A DNA stretch of 64,000 bases from JAJDXO01 sp965207535. GTDB lineage: Bacteria > Pseudomonadota > Alphaproteobacteria > Rhodospirillales > UBA2165. Where the stretch lies: the NCBI GenBank assembly GCA_965207535.1, contig CBDBMR010000011.1, positions 1 to 64,000 of the forward strand, written 5' to 3'. Shown in pieces: positions 7,167 through 16,237 of the stretch. A program made the translations under genes and the position numbers. The number at the start of each line of letters is the position of its first letter. The stretch's first letter is position 1. The notes under the pieces are model-generated. The model was not told the origin of the DNA. It searched no databases and saw only the letters and a program-made list of their open reading frames with translations.

Positions 7167-9565
7167 CTACTGGACGCGGCGGAGGAACTCGGGGATCTCC
7201 ATCGGGTCCGGGCTGGCGTCGTGCCCGTTTGCTGGAACCGGCGGGATCGGCACCGGTCGCGGAGATGCCGTCCGGGCCGCCCGCGACGTCCGGGTCGGGA
7301 TCGGCCTCGCCGGTGTCGCTGTCATCGGCATCGGCAGCATCCCCGCCCGCCGCATCGCCGTCCGAGGGGCCAGCATCGGGCGCTGGCGCGTGGCCGTTTC
7401 CGTTGGACACAGGCAACGCGTCCGGCGGCGCGGTTCCGGCAGCGGCGGCGGGTTCCCCGGATTGTGCGTCGCAGGCCGGCTCGGTCGCGGCGGCTTCCGT
7501 CGCCGCATTCCCGGCGCAGATGTCCGGCCGACCGGCATCGAACGCCTTGAATCCCGGCGGGACCCAGGCGAGCGCCTTGGCGTGCATGGACGGCGCTCAC
7601 GCCCACCGGCGGATCGCCGGCGGCGAAGGCGGCCTCCATCGCCTCGGCCAGCGCGGGCTTCTTGTACTTGGACCGCGCCGATGCCCAGGCGAGACCGAAC
7701 ACGGTGCGGGCGATGTCGAGCACGCGCGCCTTGGCGATCCGCGACCAGTACATGGCCGCCGTGGGCCGGATCTGCTTCGCGAAGTCGATGTCGAGCCTCG
7801 CGATCGTGGCTTCGAGCTCGGGCCGCGCCTGGGGCTCGAAGGCGAGCTGGCCCTTGACCGTGCGCGCGACGCAGGCCGCGAACAGCGCCTCCTTCTCGGC
7901 CTGCGGCAAGGCCCTGAGAGCGGCGAAGGACTCGCCGCCGTCCCCGATCTCAAGCCAGTCGAGCGACAGGTGCGAGCGGTCCTCAAGCATCGCCTCGCCC
8001 GGCGACCAGTCCGCGAAGTCGGCGTCGTTCATCCGGGTGTTGGGCCGGTCCGCGGTCTCCTTGACCGCGATGTCCAGCGCGTGGTCGTGGTAGCCATGGG
8101 TAAACACGGCACGGCCCATCTGGAACACCGCGAGGTCGAAGGCGGCCGGGAAGTCGCCGGCGAGATGCGCCTTCACCAGCGCCGTGCGGATGCAGCGCTG
8201 ATCGTCTGCCAGCCCGATGCCGACGCCCGCCTCCTTGCGCGCCTCGGCTTCGCGGTCCCTCGGCCCCGCCATGGGCTGGGCGACGGCCGGGCCGGCGGCA
8301 TGCGTGGCATGGGTCCCGGCGTCCGGGTCATGGCCGTTGGCGGCCTGCGCTGCCGCGCCGCCGGACTCCTGCGGCTTCGGCATGTCCTCGGGCTTGACCA
8401 GGCCGGCGATGACCTGCATCGAGCCGTCATTGCCGATCGTGACGATGCAGCCGGCCATCCCGAAGTCCTCGCGCCGGAAGACCGCGCGGGCCTCGACGGC
8501 GCCCTCGATCTCGTCGAGCCGCGCCTCGATGCGTTCGCCCTCGGCGGCCAGCTCTTCGGTCCAGTCCTCGTCGTCGAGATTGACGAGCTCGTCGTGGCGG
8601 GTTTGCAGCCGCTCGATCTCGGCCTTCTCCTCGTCGGTCGGCGCGCCGGGCTGCGGCTCGACGCGGCCGTAGGAGGCGGTGTCGCTCCACCCGGCCTCGA
8701 TCATGGGAACGGCCCACTTCCAGCGGGTCGCGAGCTCGTCGGCGGCCGCCTGGAGCTTGCCCATCGCCACTTTCTCCAGCAGCACCGGGTCCTCGAACCA
8801 GACGCCGTGCTCGTGCTCGTCGGCGAACAGGTCGCGCATGACCGCGCCGCCGGCGGCCTCGTAGGCCTCCACGCCGACGAACCGCGCCACGGCGGCCGCG
8901 CCCGGCACGCGCTCCTCGGTCAGGAGGCGCTTCACCTGCCAGGCGGCGGGCCGGTAGCCCTGGGCCGAGACCTGTTCCCAGACCGCCATCTGGCGCTCGC
9001 GGTCGGCGGTGACGGCGAAGGCCTTCAGCACCTCCAGGTCGATCTCGCCCGCGCGGTAGGCGTCCAGCAGCTCCGGCGCAGCGTTGCCGAGGCGCAGGCG
9101 CTGCTCGACGATGCGCTCGGAGGCGCCGAAGCGCGCCGCGATGGCCGAAACCGACTGGCCGGCCCTGGCGAGCTCGGAGAAAGCGACCACCTGGTCGGCG
9201 GGGTGCATGGCGACGCGCATGACATTCTCGGCGAGAGAGACCTCGCCGGGCTGGGCGTCGCCGGTCCTGACCTGGCAGGGCACCGGATGGTCGGCGTCGA
9301 ACGCCGCGTCCTCGACCAGCGCCTGCATGGCCTTCAGGCGGCGCCCGCCGGCGACGACGGCGTAGCGTTCGGTGCCGTTCTCGTCGGGCTCGTCGGCGCG
9401 GACGACCAGATTCTCCAGCAGGCCGAGGGCGGCGATCGAAGCCTTCAGCTCGGTGTCGGCCCGGGCATCGGGCGGGGTCTTGCGGACATTCTCGGGGGCG
9501 AGCGCGAGCCGGGAGAGTGGGATCTCCCGGATGAGCGGCTCGGCCTTGGGGGCGATGAAGTTCAT
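7167..9565 (-). pseudogene. large ParB/Spo0J-family protein with two frameshifts near its 3' end
   Basis: The start at 9565 follows GAGGGAGG. The N-terminal ParB nuclease/CTPase domain shows LSRLALAPENVRKT, VVAGGRRLKAM and LAENVMR (box II/III). An HTH follows (VSAIAARFGASERIVEQRL), then long helical regions typical of the 700-plus-aa plasmid ParB-like proteins, not of chromosomal ParB. Frame A is coherent to about 7590 (GDPPVGVSA). The natural continuation HAKALAWVPPGFKAFD is in the next frame. That frame runs through an acidic low-complexity tail, and the conserved end MEIPEFLRRVQ (stop 7167) lies in the third frame. Two single-base changes (about 7588 and 7240) are enough to join all three. 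Uncorrected, translation ends at 7322 with an arginine-rich nonsense tail. Confidence 0.8.
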
Positions 9566-9763
9566 GGCGAACCTCCCTCGGTGATGTGTGGGAAAAGACG
9601 GAAGCGGCGTGGGGACCGGCTCCCGCCGGCCCCGTCCGCGCCGCCCGGACCCCGCCCCGCTCCGCCTCCTGGCGGCGTTGCGGGCAGGGAGGAGGCGCGG
9701 CGGCAGGACGGCGATTTGGGGAACGGTCTGGCCGAACGGGGCGGGCGGGCGGCAATGGCAGGC

Positions 9764-10009
9764 TCACCGAGCGGGAGCGCGGTCGCCTTCCTTGCTGTCG
9801 TCGGCTTCGGCCCGGTCGGCCGCCCGGTCCAGAAGATCGGCGGCCTTGCGCAGCGCGCCGGCGGCGTCGCGCATGCAGCGCACGCTCACATGCGGTTCGG
9901 GCGCGAGGTCGGGATCGGCGGTCCAGGCGATCCAGAAGGAGAGCCCGGACAGCGCCTTCAGCGCCTGCCTGAGCGCCTCGGCGGGGGCGCCATGGACCGC
10001 GCGCGTCAT
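9764..10009 (-). CDS. small hypothetical protein, 81 aa, coupled to the VWA gene
   Basis: The ATG at 10009 overlaps the TGA of the preceding VWA gene by four bases (ATGA), a sign of translational coupling. The protein (TRAVHGAPAEALRQALKALS onward) is helical, with a central ADPDLAPEPHVSVRCMRDAA segment and a charged tail. No family is recognised. Its position suggests an accessory subunit of the MoxR/VWA module. Confidence 0.55.
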   Translation of the reverse strand: MTRAVHGAPAEALRQALKALSGLSFWIAWTADPDLAPEPHVSVRCMRDAAGALRKAADLLDRAADRAEADDSKEGDRAPAR

Positions 10010-11388
10010 GGCCGGGCTCCCGGGCCGGGGGCGATGTCGATGCGCTCGCCCCAGGGCTCCCGGTTCCAGTCGGCCGGAGGGGTCGAATAGTTCACCCAGA
10101 CCGTGGGAAAGGAAGGCTCCGTCCCGGGGTAGCGGGAGCACTCCATGTCGGTGAAATAGAGGCAGACCGCCGGCCGGACGCCCTGCTCGTCGAGCCATGC
10201 GAAGCCCGGCCTGAAGTCCGTGCCGCCCCTTCCCTTGACGGCGATCTCGTCGGGCAGGTCGTCGGGCGCGTATTCCGCCGCGTCCTGCACGGCGGCGTCG
10301 ACCTGGAGCACGACGACGCTCTCTGGCCGGATCTCCGCCGCCACCTCGCGCAGCTCCGCCCAGAACGCGGCGAGCGTTGCCGCCGGCAGCGAGCCCGAGG
10401 TGTCGACGATGACGGCGATGGCCTCCATGCCCTCGGAACGGATCGAGGGGAGATAGAGCCCGGAGTCGATGAAGCGCCGGTTGGGGACGCTCCAGCTGTA
10501 GTCGCTCTTCGCGGCGTCGGTCATGTAGCGCCGCAGCAGCGAGCGCCAGTCGAGCGTGCCGGCATGGGCGCCGCGGACGGTCTCCTCGATCCCGCCCGGC
10601 GCCTTGCCCTCGGCCCTGGCGAGACTGAGCGCCTGGTGCATGGCCTCGTCCCAGGCCTGCTCCTCGGCGGCGACATCCCGCGCGGACGGGCCGTCGTCGC
10701 CATTGCCGTCTTCGCCGCCGCCGGCCGGCGCGTCCATGACCTCGCCGGTACCGGCGGGATCGCAGCTTGTGGGGGCGTTATCGCTTTCGTTGCCGGGGCC
10801 GCCGTCATCGTTCGACGGCTCCGTCGAACCGTCGGCCTCGCCATCGTCGCCGTCGCCGGATTGCTCGCCGTCATCGCCCCGGTTGGACGGGTCGCGCCCG
10901 TCGGCCGTTGGAGCACCGGCTGGATCGGCGCCGGAACCGCCCCCGGCGCCCGGCGGATCGCTGTCGTCGGAGTCGCCTTCGTCCGGCTCGGGCAGCCGGT
11001 CATAGGCTTGCTCGACGCTGATCCCGTCCCACGCTTCCGCGTCGGGCGGCAGGGTGAAGCCGGCGTCCCGCAACAGGCCGTGGGTGACCAGCTGGGAGGC
11101 GCGCTGCCAGCGTTCCGGGTCGCGCGCGCCCCGCCGGGTGTGGTGCTTGAGCGCACAGGCCAGCACCACGCGGGCGATCGCGGTCTCGATGACGTGCGCG
11201 TCGGTCTCCGCGATCCATTGCGGCGCATAGCGGATCTCCCGCCCGTCGCTCGCCAGCGTCTCGCGGGCCGGATCGGGGCGGACCGGCAGGCGGAGGGCGA
11301 GGGAGCCGAAGAAGGGCTGCTCCCTCAACAGCGCGGTCACGCAGCGACTGACCCGCTGGGCCGACTCCGAGCGCATGCGGGCGGCCAT
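10006..11388 (-). CDS. VWA-domain (CobT-like) protein of a MoxR-VWA module
   Basis: 460 aa. The N-terminal helical domain (to about residue 140) is followed by a long Asp/Gly/Ser-rich linker. The C-terminal von Willebrand A domain has the metal-ion-dependent adhesion site: VIVDTSGSL (DxSxS) and, later, GRGGTDFRPGF supplying the threonine/aspartate. This is the layout of CobT-like/DUF2201-type VWA proteins that act with MoxR AAA+ ATPases in metal insertion, protein remodelling or phage/plasmid contexts. The ATG at 11388 overlaps the upstream TGA (TGATG). With the two genes upstream it forms a three-gene unit; the client protein is unknown. Confidence 0.85.
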   Translation of the reverse strand: MAARMRSESAQRVSRCVTALLREQPFFGSLALRLPVRPDPARETLASDGREIRYAPQWIAETDAHVIETAIARVVLACALKHHTRRGARDPERWQRASQLVTHGLLRDAGFTLPPDAEAWDGISVEQAYDRLPEPDEGDSDDSDPPGAGGGSGADPAGAPTADGRDPSNRGDDGEQSGDGDDGEADGSTEPSNDDGGPGNESDNAPTSCDPAGTGEVMDAPAGGGEDGNGDDGPSARDVAAEEQAWDEAMHQALSLARAEGKAPGGIEETVRGAHAGTLDWRSLLRRYMTDAAKSDYSWSVPNRRFIDSGLYLPSIRSEGMEAIAVIVDTSGSLPAATLAAFWAELREVAAEIRPESVVVLQVDAAVQDAAEYAPDDLPDEIAVKGRGGTDFRPGFAWLDEQGVRPAVCLYFTDMECSRYPGTEPSFPTVWVNYSTPPADWNREPWGERIDIAPGPGARP

Positions 11389-12287
11389 CACGCCGCCTCC
11401 GCCAGGTTCCCGGCCGCGGGCGCGAAATACCCCGCAAACCGCTCCTTCAGCGCATCCGCCTCGCGCTTGACGCTGGCGCGCGCCACCGGGTCGAAGCTCT
11501 TCGACGGCCGCAGCGCGTCCGGCTCGACGCTCGCGATCTTCTCCTTCACCTGTCCGCAGAGCTGCGCCAGCGTCTCGTCGCCGAAGATGTTGAGCCGCGG
11601 CACGATGTCGACCAGCTCGCGGATGTTGCCGATCATCGAATCCCGGAAGACCAGGGGCTTGCCCTCGCCGTCTTCCCGAAGACGTTCGGACACCCGTTCG
11701 ACGGCCTCGCCGAGGCGGCGGTAGAGGTCGCCCACCGCGTCGTGCAGCCGCTCCTCGATCTGGCTCTCGATGTCGCGCTTCACCCGGTCGGTGTCGTCGG
11801 ACGCCAGCTTCGCCATGAAATGGTCGGCGTCCGGCACCGGGATGATCCGGTAGCGCAGGCCGAACTTGCCGTGCAGGTCCTCCCTGGAGGGATACTCCGC
11901 GATCCGGAACAGCTTCCCCAGATCGAGGCGTGCCTTGTCGATATTGTCCTCGTAGTCGTCGATGAAGCGGGCGCGCTCGCGGACCATGCGCTCCCGGAGC
12001 CCGTCCATCAGCTCGGTGTAGCGCTCGTAGTTGGCGACGGGGAGCAACCGGCTTCCCTGGTCGTCCCAGGGCAGGGATTGGGCGTAATGGGCCGTGCGCG
12101 CCGCGCTCATGGTGGAGTTGATCGCGGCAAACGCGGTCTTCGGCAGCAGGCACTTGTTGTAGCGCCCGGCGGCGGTGCTGGCCTCGTGATGGACCGCGAC
12201 ATGGGTCGAGGCCTGGCGGTCGTAGAGCCGACCCGACCAGGCGGTGATCCTGAGGCTGACCAGCATGGCGTCGTGGGTGAGGTTCAT
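11388..12287 (-). CDS. DUF3150-like protein, 299 aa
   Basis: Soluble helical protein beginning NLTHDAMLVSLRITAWSGRL, with a long coiled region around residues 85-200 (YERYTELMDGLRERMVRER, then HDAVGDLYRRLGEAVERV). In phages and plasmids a protein of this size and N-terminus (DUF3150 type) sits between a MoxR ATPase and a VWA protein, exactly as here. The Pfam assignment is from memory of this gene order and the N-terminal pattern, so it is moderate. Probably a structural partner linking ATPase and VWA protein. It overlaps the VWA start by one base. Confidence 0.65.
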   Translation of the reverse strand: MNLTHDAMLVSLRITAWSGRLYDRQASTHVAVHHEASTAAGRYNKCLLPKTAFAAINSTMSAARTAHYAQSLPWDDQGSRLLPVANYERYTELMDGLRERMVRERARFIDDYEDNIDKARLDLGKLFRIAEYPSREDLHGKFGLRYRIIPVPDADHFMAKLASDDTDRVKRDIESQIEERLHDAVGDLYRRLGEAVERVSERLREDGEGKPLVFRDSMIGNIRELVDIVPRLNIFGDETLAQLCGQVKEKIASVEPDALRPSKSFDPVARASVKREADALKERFAGYFAPAAGNLAEAA

Positions 12288-12311
12288 GGGGCGGTTCTCC
12301 CGATGGGGGTG

Positions 12312-13337
12312 TTACTGAGTGCGGGCGGCGGCCCAGCGGATGAAGGCGGGCGAGCGCTGGAGGTCGGGATCGCGCCGGATGCAGGACCCGACCAGGAACT
12401 CGCCGACCTCCCGGCGCAGGCGCTGGGCGTAGGTGACGATCGAGCCGAGCGTGATGTCGTCGGCCATGCGGTAGAGCGAGCCGCAGAGCGCAATCAGGGC
12501 GCTCGCATTGTCCGGCACGATGGCGTTCTCGGGATCGTCGAGGACGGCCCTTGGATGGGGCAGTTCGCGCCAGACCTTGAGGAAGGCCGAGAACTCCACC
12601 GCCGCCGCCTCGCCGACCGTGCCCCGGAATACGGCGCGCTCCACCGTCGGATCGAGATTGCCGCGCTCGTTGACGACGTTGGAGACGATCTCCCAGGTCC
12701 GGGGACAGCAGAACGCCTTCTCCTTCGCCTGCGGATCGAAGGCATGCAGCAGGTCGGGGCGCATCTGGATGTAGAACAGCACCTCGGGCGCGATGCCGTT
12801 GGCGGCGCCCCAGGCGAGCCAGTCCTCGGCGTCGACCCGGATCTCCAGATGCACGAAGCGGGACGCCAGCGGCGTCGGCATCCGGTGGACCACGCCCCGG
12901 TCGCTCTCGCGGTTGCCGCAGGCGATCAGCGACGCGCCCTCGGGCAGCTCGTACTCGCCCACCTTGCGGTCGAGCACCAGCTGGTAGAGCGCGGCCTGCA
13001 CCATGGGCACCGCCGAGGGCAGCTCCTCCAGGTTGACGAGCCAGCGGCCGGGATCGCCGGCGGGCGGCAGGAAGGCCGGCGGCGCCCAGCGGGTGCGGCC
13101 GTCGGCGTCGCGCCAGGGAATGCCGCGCAGATCGACCGGGTCGAGCAGCAATGCCCGCACGTCGAGATAATGGCGGCTCGCTCCAGCGGCGACCTGCTGG
13201 GCGAGCGCGCTCTTGGCGCAGCCCGGAGCGCCCCACAGGATCGTGGGCTGGCGGGCCTCGACCAGCAGCGCCAGGGTCGCCGCGAGCTCGCTCGGGCGCA
13301 GCGTGTAGTCGGCGGAAACGGTGTCGGGATCGGTCAT
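12312..13337 (-). CDS. MoxR-family AAA+ ATPase
   Basis: 341 aa. Walker A is WGAPGCAKSAL (GxPGxxKS, about residues 35-45), the Walker B region is WLVNLEELPSA, sensor 1 is ASLIACGNRESD, and the arginine-finger region PTPLASRFVHLEI is well preserved. The N of VNLEE where MoxR proteins usually have a second acid is slightly unusual, but the E pair is kept. The ATG at 13337 follows GGAGG. It lies directly upstream of the DUF3150-like and VWA genes, the classic MoxR-VWA chaperone layout, so it probably remodels a client through the VWA protein. Confidence 0.88.
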   Translation of the reverse strand: MTDPDTVSADYTLRPSELAATLALLVEARQPTILWGAPGCAKSALAQQVAAGASRHYLDVRALLLDPVDLRGIPWRDADGRTRWAPPAFLPPAGDPGRWLVNLEELPSAVPMVQAALYQLVLDRKVGEYELPEGASLIACGNRESDRGVVHRMPTPLASRFVHLEIRVDAEDWLAWGAANGIAPEVLFYIQMRPDLLHAFDPQAKEKAFCCPRTWEIVSNVVNERGNLDPTVERAVFRGTVGEAAAVEFSAFLKVWRELPHPRAVLDDPENAIVPDNASALIALCGSLYRMADDITLGSIVTYAQRLRREVGEFLVGSCIRRDPDLQRSPAFIRWAAARTQ

Positions 13338-13378
13338 CGGCGGCCTCCGGAATGGCGAGACGGAGGCGCGGGCTCCCT

Positions 13379-13401
13379 CCGGGCGCCCGGCCTTCGCCCG
13401 G
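13379..13401 (-). promoter_or_regulatory. hairpin upstream of the MoxR gene
   Basis: CCGGGCG (13379-13385) and CGCCCGG (13395-13401) form a perfect 7-bp stem with a nine-base loop in the spacer between the stop at 13498 and the MoxR start at 13337. Confidence 0.35.
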
Positions 13402-13497
13402 ACGGCAGCGCCGCTCCGCTCTTCGTGTCGGGAGGCAGGGGACGGGGGCCGGCGGCCGGTCGGCGGCGCGGGGCACGAGCCCAGGGTCAGGCGCGGT

Positions 13498-14295
13498 TCA
13501 GGCCAGTGGGGTCGTTGCCGCCGGGGCCGGCGGAATGCCGGTCAGCTGCGGCAGGGGAACGCCGGACGGTGAGAGGGTGTGGCCGATGCGGCGCTCGGTC
13601 TCCGCATAGCGGGCATAGAGGTCGGGACGGAGTTCGGCCGCCCGCCGCAGGTCCGCTGGCGAGGAGAAGATGCAGAACGAGCAGCTGCACCGCCGCAGGT
13701 GGTTGTAGATCCAGTGCGGCTTCTGGCCGGCGGCGCGGATGACGCGAAACACGTCGGCGGTCGAGAGGCCGAAGACCGGCAGCCAGTCGAAGACCTCGCG
13801 CCCGGCCGCGCTCATACGCTCGTTGCGCCGCCAGGGGACGCGCTTCGCGCGCGCGGCGCTCTCGTCGCGGCGGAGCCCGAGGCAGTTGACGAGCCGCCCG
13901 CCGAAGCGCGGATGGGCCTTCAGATAGCGGCGCAGCTCGCGCTCGATCGGCCCGCGCTTGTGCCCGGCCGTACACCATCTCTGGCGGATCCCGGGGAACA
14001 TGCCGCGCTCCTCGACCCGGTCGAGCAGCGACTTGCCGGATGCCACCGGCGCGAAGATCAGCGGCACGCCGGCGGGCAGCGTCGCCTCGATATGCTCGAC
14101 CGTGCCCGGCCACTCGACCTCACCGAGCGGGGCGTGGACCGCCACAATTTGGCCGCGGGGAACGATCCGGGACAGCAGGATGGTCATGCACTGCGAATCC
14201 TTGCCGCCCGAATGATTGACGGCGACGAGCGCGCCGGCGCGGATCGTTTCCCGGCACGCGGGCGGTACGGGAAGGTTGGCGATGCGGCTGGCCAT
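13498..14295 (-). CDS. phosphoadenosine-phosphosulfate-reductase-like protein (plasmid type)
   Basis: 265 aa from an ATG at 14295 preceded by GGGAGA. The N-terminal adenine-nucleotide alpha-hydrolase fold has the PP-loop motif VNHSGGKDSQCM. The C-terminal half has CSCSFCIFSS, a cysteine cluster found in DndC/PAPS-reductase-like proteins of mobile elements, and RQRWCTAGHKRGPIERELR in the middle. True assimilatory CysH enzymes end with a conserved ECGLH motif, which is absent, so sulfate reduction is unlikely. The family is often carried with ParB and VWA genes on plasmids. The role may be nucleic-acid or phosphorothioate related, but no other dnd genes are nearby. Confidence 0.8.
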   Translation of the reverse strand: MASRIANLPVPPACRETIRAGALVAVNHSGGKDSQCMTILLSRIVPRGQIVAVHAPLGEVEWPGTVEHIEATLPAGVPLIFAPVASGKSLLDRVEERGMFPGIRQRWCTAGHKRGPIERELRRYLKAHPRFGGRLVNCLGLRRDESAARAKRVPWRRNERMSAAGREVFDWLPVFGLSTADVFRVIRAAGQKPHWIYNHLRRCSCSFCIFSSPADLRRAAELRPDLYARYAETERRIGHTLSPSGVPLPQLTGIPPAPAATTPLA

Positions 14296-14348
14296 GGGGC
14301 GGTCTCCCGGTTGGCGACGCGGAAGCCACTCTCCGGCCCCCGGAATTC

Positions 14349-14362
14349 GCCCCGAAAGGGGC
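14349..14362 (-). promoter_or_regulatory. GNRA-capped hairpin between divergent genes
   Basis: GCCCC (14349-14353), the tetraloop GAAA and GGGGC (14358-14362) form a compact stem in the 220-base gap between the start at 14295 (minus) and the start at 14516 (plus). Confidence 0.3.
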
Positions 14363-14515
14363 CGGCCACCGCCTCCTGGTGTCGTCGGCCCCGTCCGCGC
14401 TGCGGCCAAAGCGACAATTGCGGCCGCACGGCCTTCATGCGGCCGGCCCGGCGTGCGAAATTGCGGCGTGTTGCCGGCTTGCGGCATCGGACGTTTGACA
14501 GGGAAAGGTGCCGCC

Positions 14516-16087
14516 ATGGGGCCAGAGGAACTGATCCGGGCCTGCCTGGACGCGATGCGGGACTCCGACGCGATCGCCCCCGCTGGCGCGGTGGCGGGGA
14601 GGCACAGGTCGGCGCTGCTCGGGACGGAGGGCGTGGCCGCGGTCCTGGGCGGCTTCGCGATCGGCGTACATGGCGCCGACCGGGACCGCAGCCTGGAACT
14701 GTTCGAGGCGCTGATCGGCGAGGCGCTTCAGGACGAGAAGGGCGGCGGCCGCCTGGGAGGGCTGTTTCTGGACGAGGCGGCGAGAACCATCCGCCTGCTG
14801 GCCCGCACGGATCGGCTCGATGCGCCGGCGACCCACGATCTGGCCCGGGCCTATGCCCGCGCCGGCGCCGAAGCGCCGCCGGAACTGGTGCAGTGTCTGG
14901 CCGGGCACATGGCCGAACTGAGGAAGGCCGGAACCCTGCCGATCGACCCCGACTCGGAAATCGAGCGGATGAGCGTGGTGCTGGACCTCGACCCGCACTA
15001 CCTGCACGGGAAGCTCGACGAGCGGATCGGTGTCTTCCCCGAGGCGGCGCGGGCGGCCTTCGCCTATGAAGTTGCGTGCCGGGACGAAGCGGCGTGCGGC
15101 CGGATCGCCATGTACTGGCTGCTGGACGAATCGGCGGCGGTGCGTCTGGGCGCGGCCGACGGCTTCCGCGAACGGGCGCTCCGGGGGATTGTCGACCCAA
15201 TGTCGGCGGCCATGGTGCCGCTGATTCGGAACTGGATGCCGGCCGACGCCGGGCAGACGCTGCTGGACGAGGCCCTGGCCCAGGCGCGGCGGCGAGAGCT
15301 GATCGCACCGCTGCCGCGTTCGGAATGGCGCCGGGCGGAAATCTACGGCTCGATCCCGGACATGTGGGGCACGCAGATGCTGCGCGCGGTCCTGCAAGGG
15401 CGGGAGGAGCCGGCTGTCGCGACCGTGGTGATCGAACCCGGACGAGGAATCGCGCAGGCCATCGTGATATCGGGAATGGAAGCGATCGGCGAGCTCACCG
15501 GGTCGGCGTCGTTCGAGGCGTTGATCGAGACCTCGTGGGAAACCTTCGAGGAGCAGGTTGCGGTGGCCCTGGCCGAGGGGCTGGCGGCGGAGCGGCCGCC
15601 GGCGGCCGGATTGATCGATGTCGCGCTCGCATGCGGGATGTGGGAGTTGCGCCCGCGCGCGATGACGGCGGGAGACTGGCTGTCGGAGCTCGACCCGAAC
15701 GATGAGATCGCCGCGCTGCCCGCGCCGGTGCGCGAGGATCTGGTCGGGGGCAGCGCGGCGTGGCGGGACGACTATGTCGTGGTGAAGGGCTGGTCGGGAG
15801 GGACGGCGGTCCTGCGGGAAGCCATGGACGGGGCGCGCGACGCAGACGGGGTGAAGACCGGGTTCTTCGCCCGGCTGGAGCCGAGGCGCGAGGAATGGGC
15901 GCGGCGGATGGTGCGCAGCGCGCATGTGCTGAAGGGCGCCGGAAACGTCGACTGGAAGACCTTCGCGGCGACGGCCAGGGCCGTGCTGGATGGGCGGGCG
16001 CTGGAGACAATCCCCATCATGGAGTATGTCTGGGAGAGGACCAAAAGGGACCTGGCGAAAGAGGAAGTGATGCGGGGGCGAGGGTGA
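14516..16087 (+). CDS. unassigned 523-aa protein at the start of the plus-strand cargo
   Basis: The ATG at 14516 is preceded by AAAGGTG. The protein (GPEELIRACLDAMRDSDAIA onward) is acidic, soluble and mainly helical. Repeated helix pairs about 35-40 residues apart suggest an alpha-solenoid, with a weak strand-containing C-terminus (ITA and VVVKGWSGGTAVL regions). I do not recognise a family, and no catalytic motif stands out. It is the first gene transcribed towards the defence-like genes, divergent from the PAPS-reductase-like gene. The 150-base gap before the metallophosphoesterase gene makes joint transcription possible but not certain. Confidence 0.65.
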   Translation: MGPEELIRACLDAMRDSDAIAPAGAVAGRHRSALLGTEGVAAVLGGFAIGVHGADRDRSLELFEALIGEALQDEKGGGRLGGLFLDEAARTIRLLARTDRLDAPATHDLARAYARAGAEAPPELVQCLAGHMAELRKAGTLPIDPDSEIERMSVVLDLDPHYLHGKLDERIGVFPEAARAAFAYEVACRDEAACGRIAMYWLLDESAAVRLGAADGFRERALRGIVDPMSAAMVPLIRNWMPADAGQTLLDEALAQARRRELIAPLPRSEWRRAEIYGSIPDMWGTQMLRAVLQGREEPAVATVVIEPGRGIAQAIVISGMEAIGELTGSASFEALIETSWETFEEQVAVALAEGLAAERPPAAGLIDVALACGMWELRPRAMTAGDWLSELDPNDEIAALPAPVREDLVGGSAAWRDDYVVVKGWSGGTAVLREAMDGARDADGVKTGFFARLEPRREEWARRMVRSAHVLKGAGNVDWKTFAATARAVLDGRALETIPIMEYVWERTKRDLAKEEVMRGRG

Positions 16088-16237
16088 CTGAGCGCGCGGT
16101 ATGATGGGAAAGATCGAATCGGTAAGTCAGGGACTCCCGGATTATCGCGGCGCGCGGACGGACAATCGAGCGGCGCTGTCGACCGAAGGCGCCACGCTGC
16201 TCGCCGGCGGCGAGATGGGTTGAGGCGGCCCGTGGCC

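Noticed and set aside
7130..10090. 986-codon plus-strand frame
   Set aside because: Lies antisense to ParB; the complementary strand has clear ParB motifs. Low-complexity translation.
11742..13742. 666-codon plus-strand frame
   Set aside because: Antisense to the MoxR and DUF3150-like genes. No motif.
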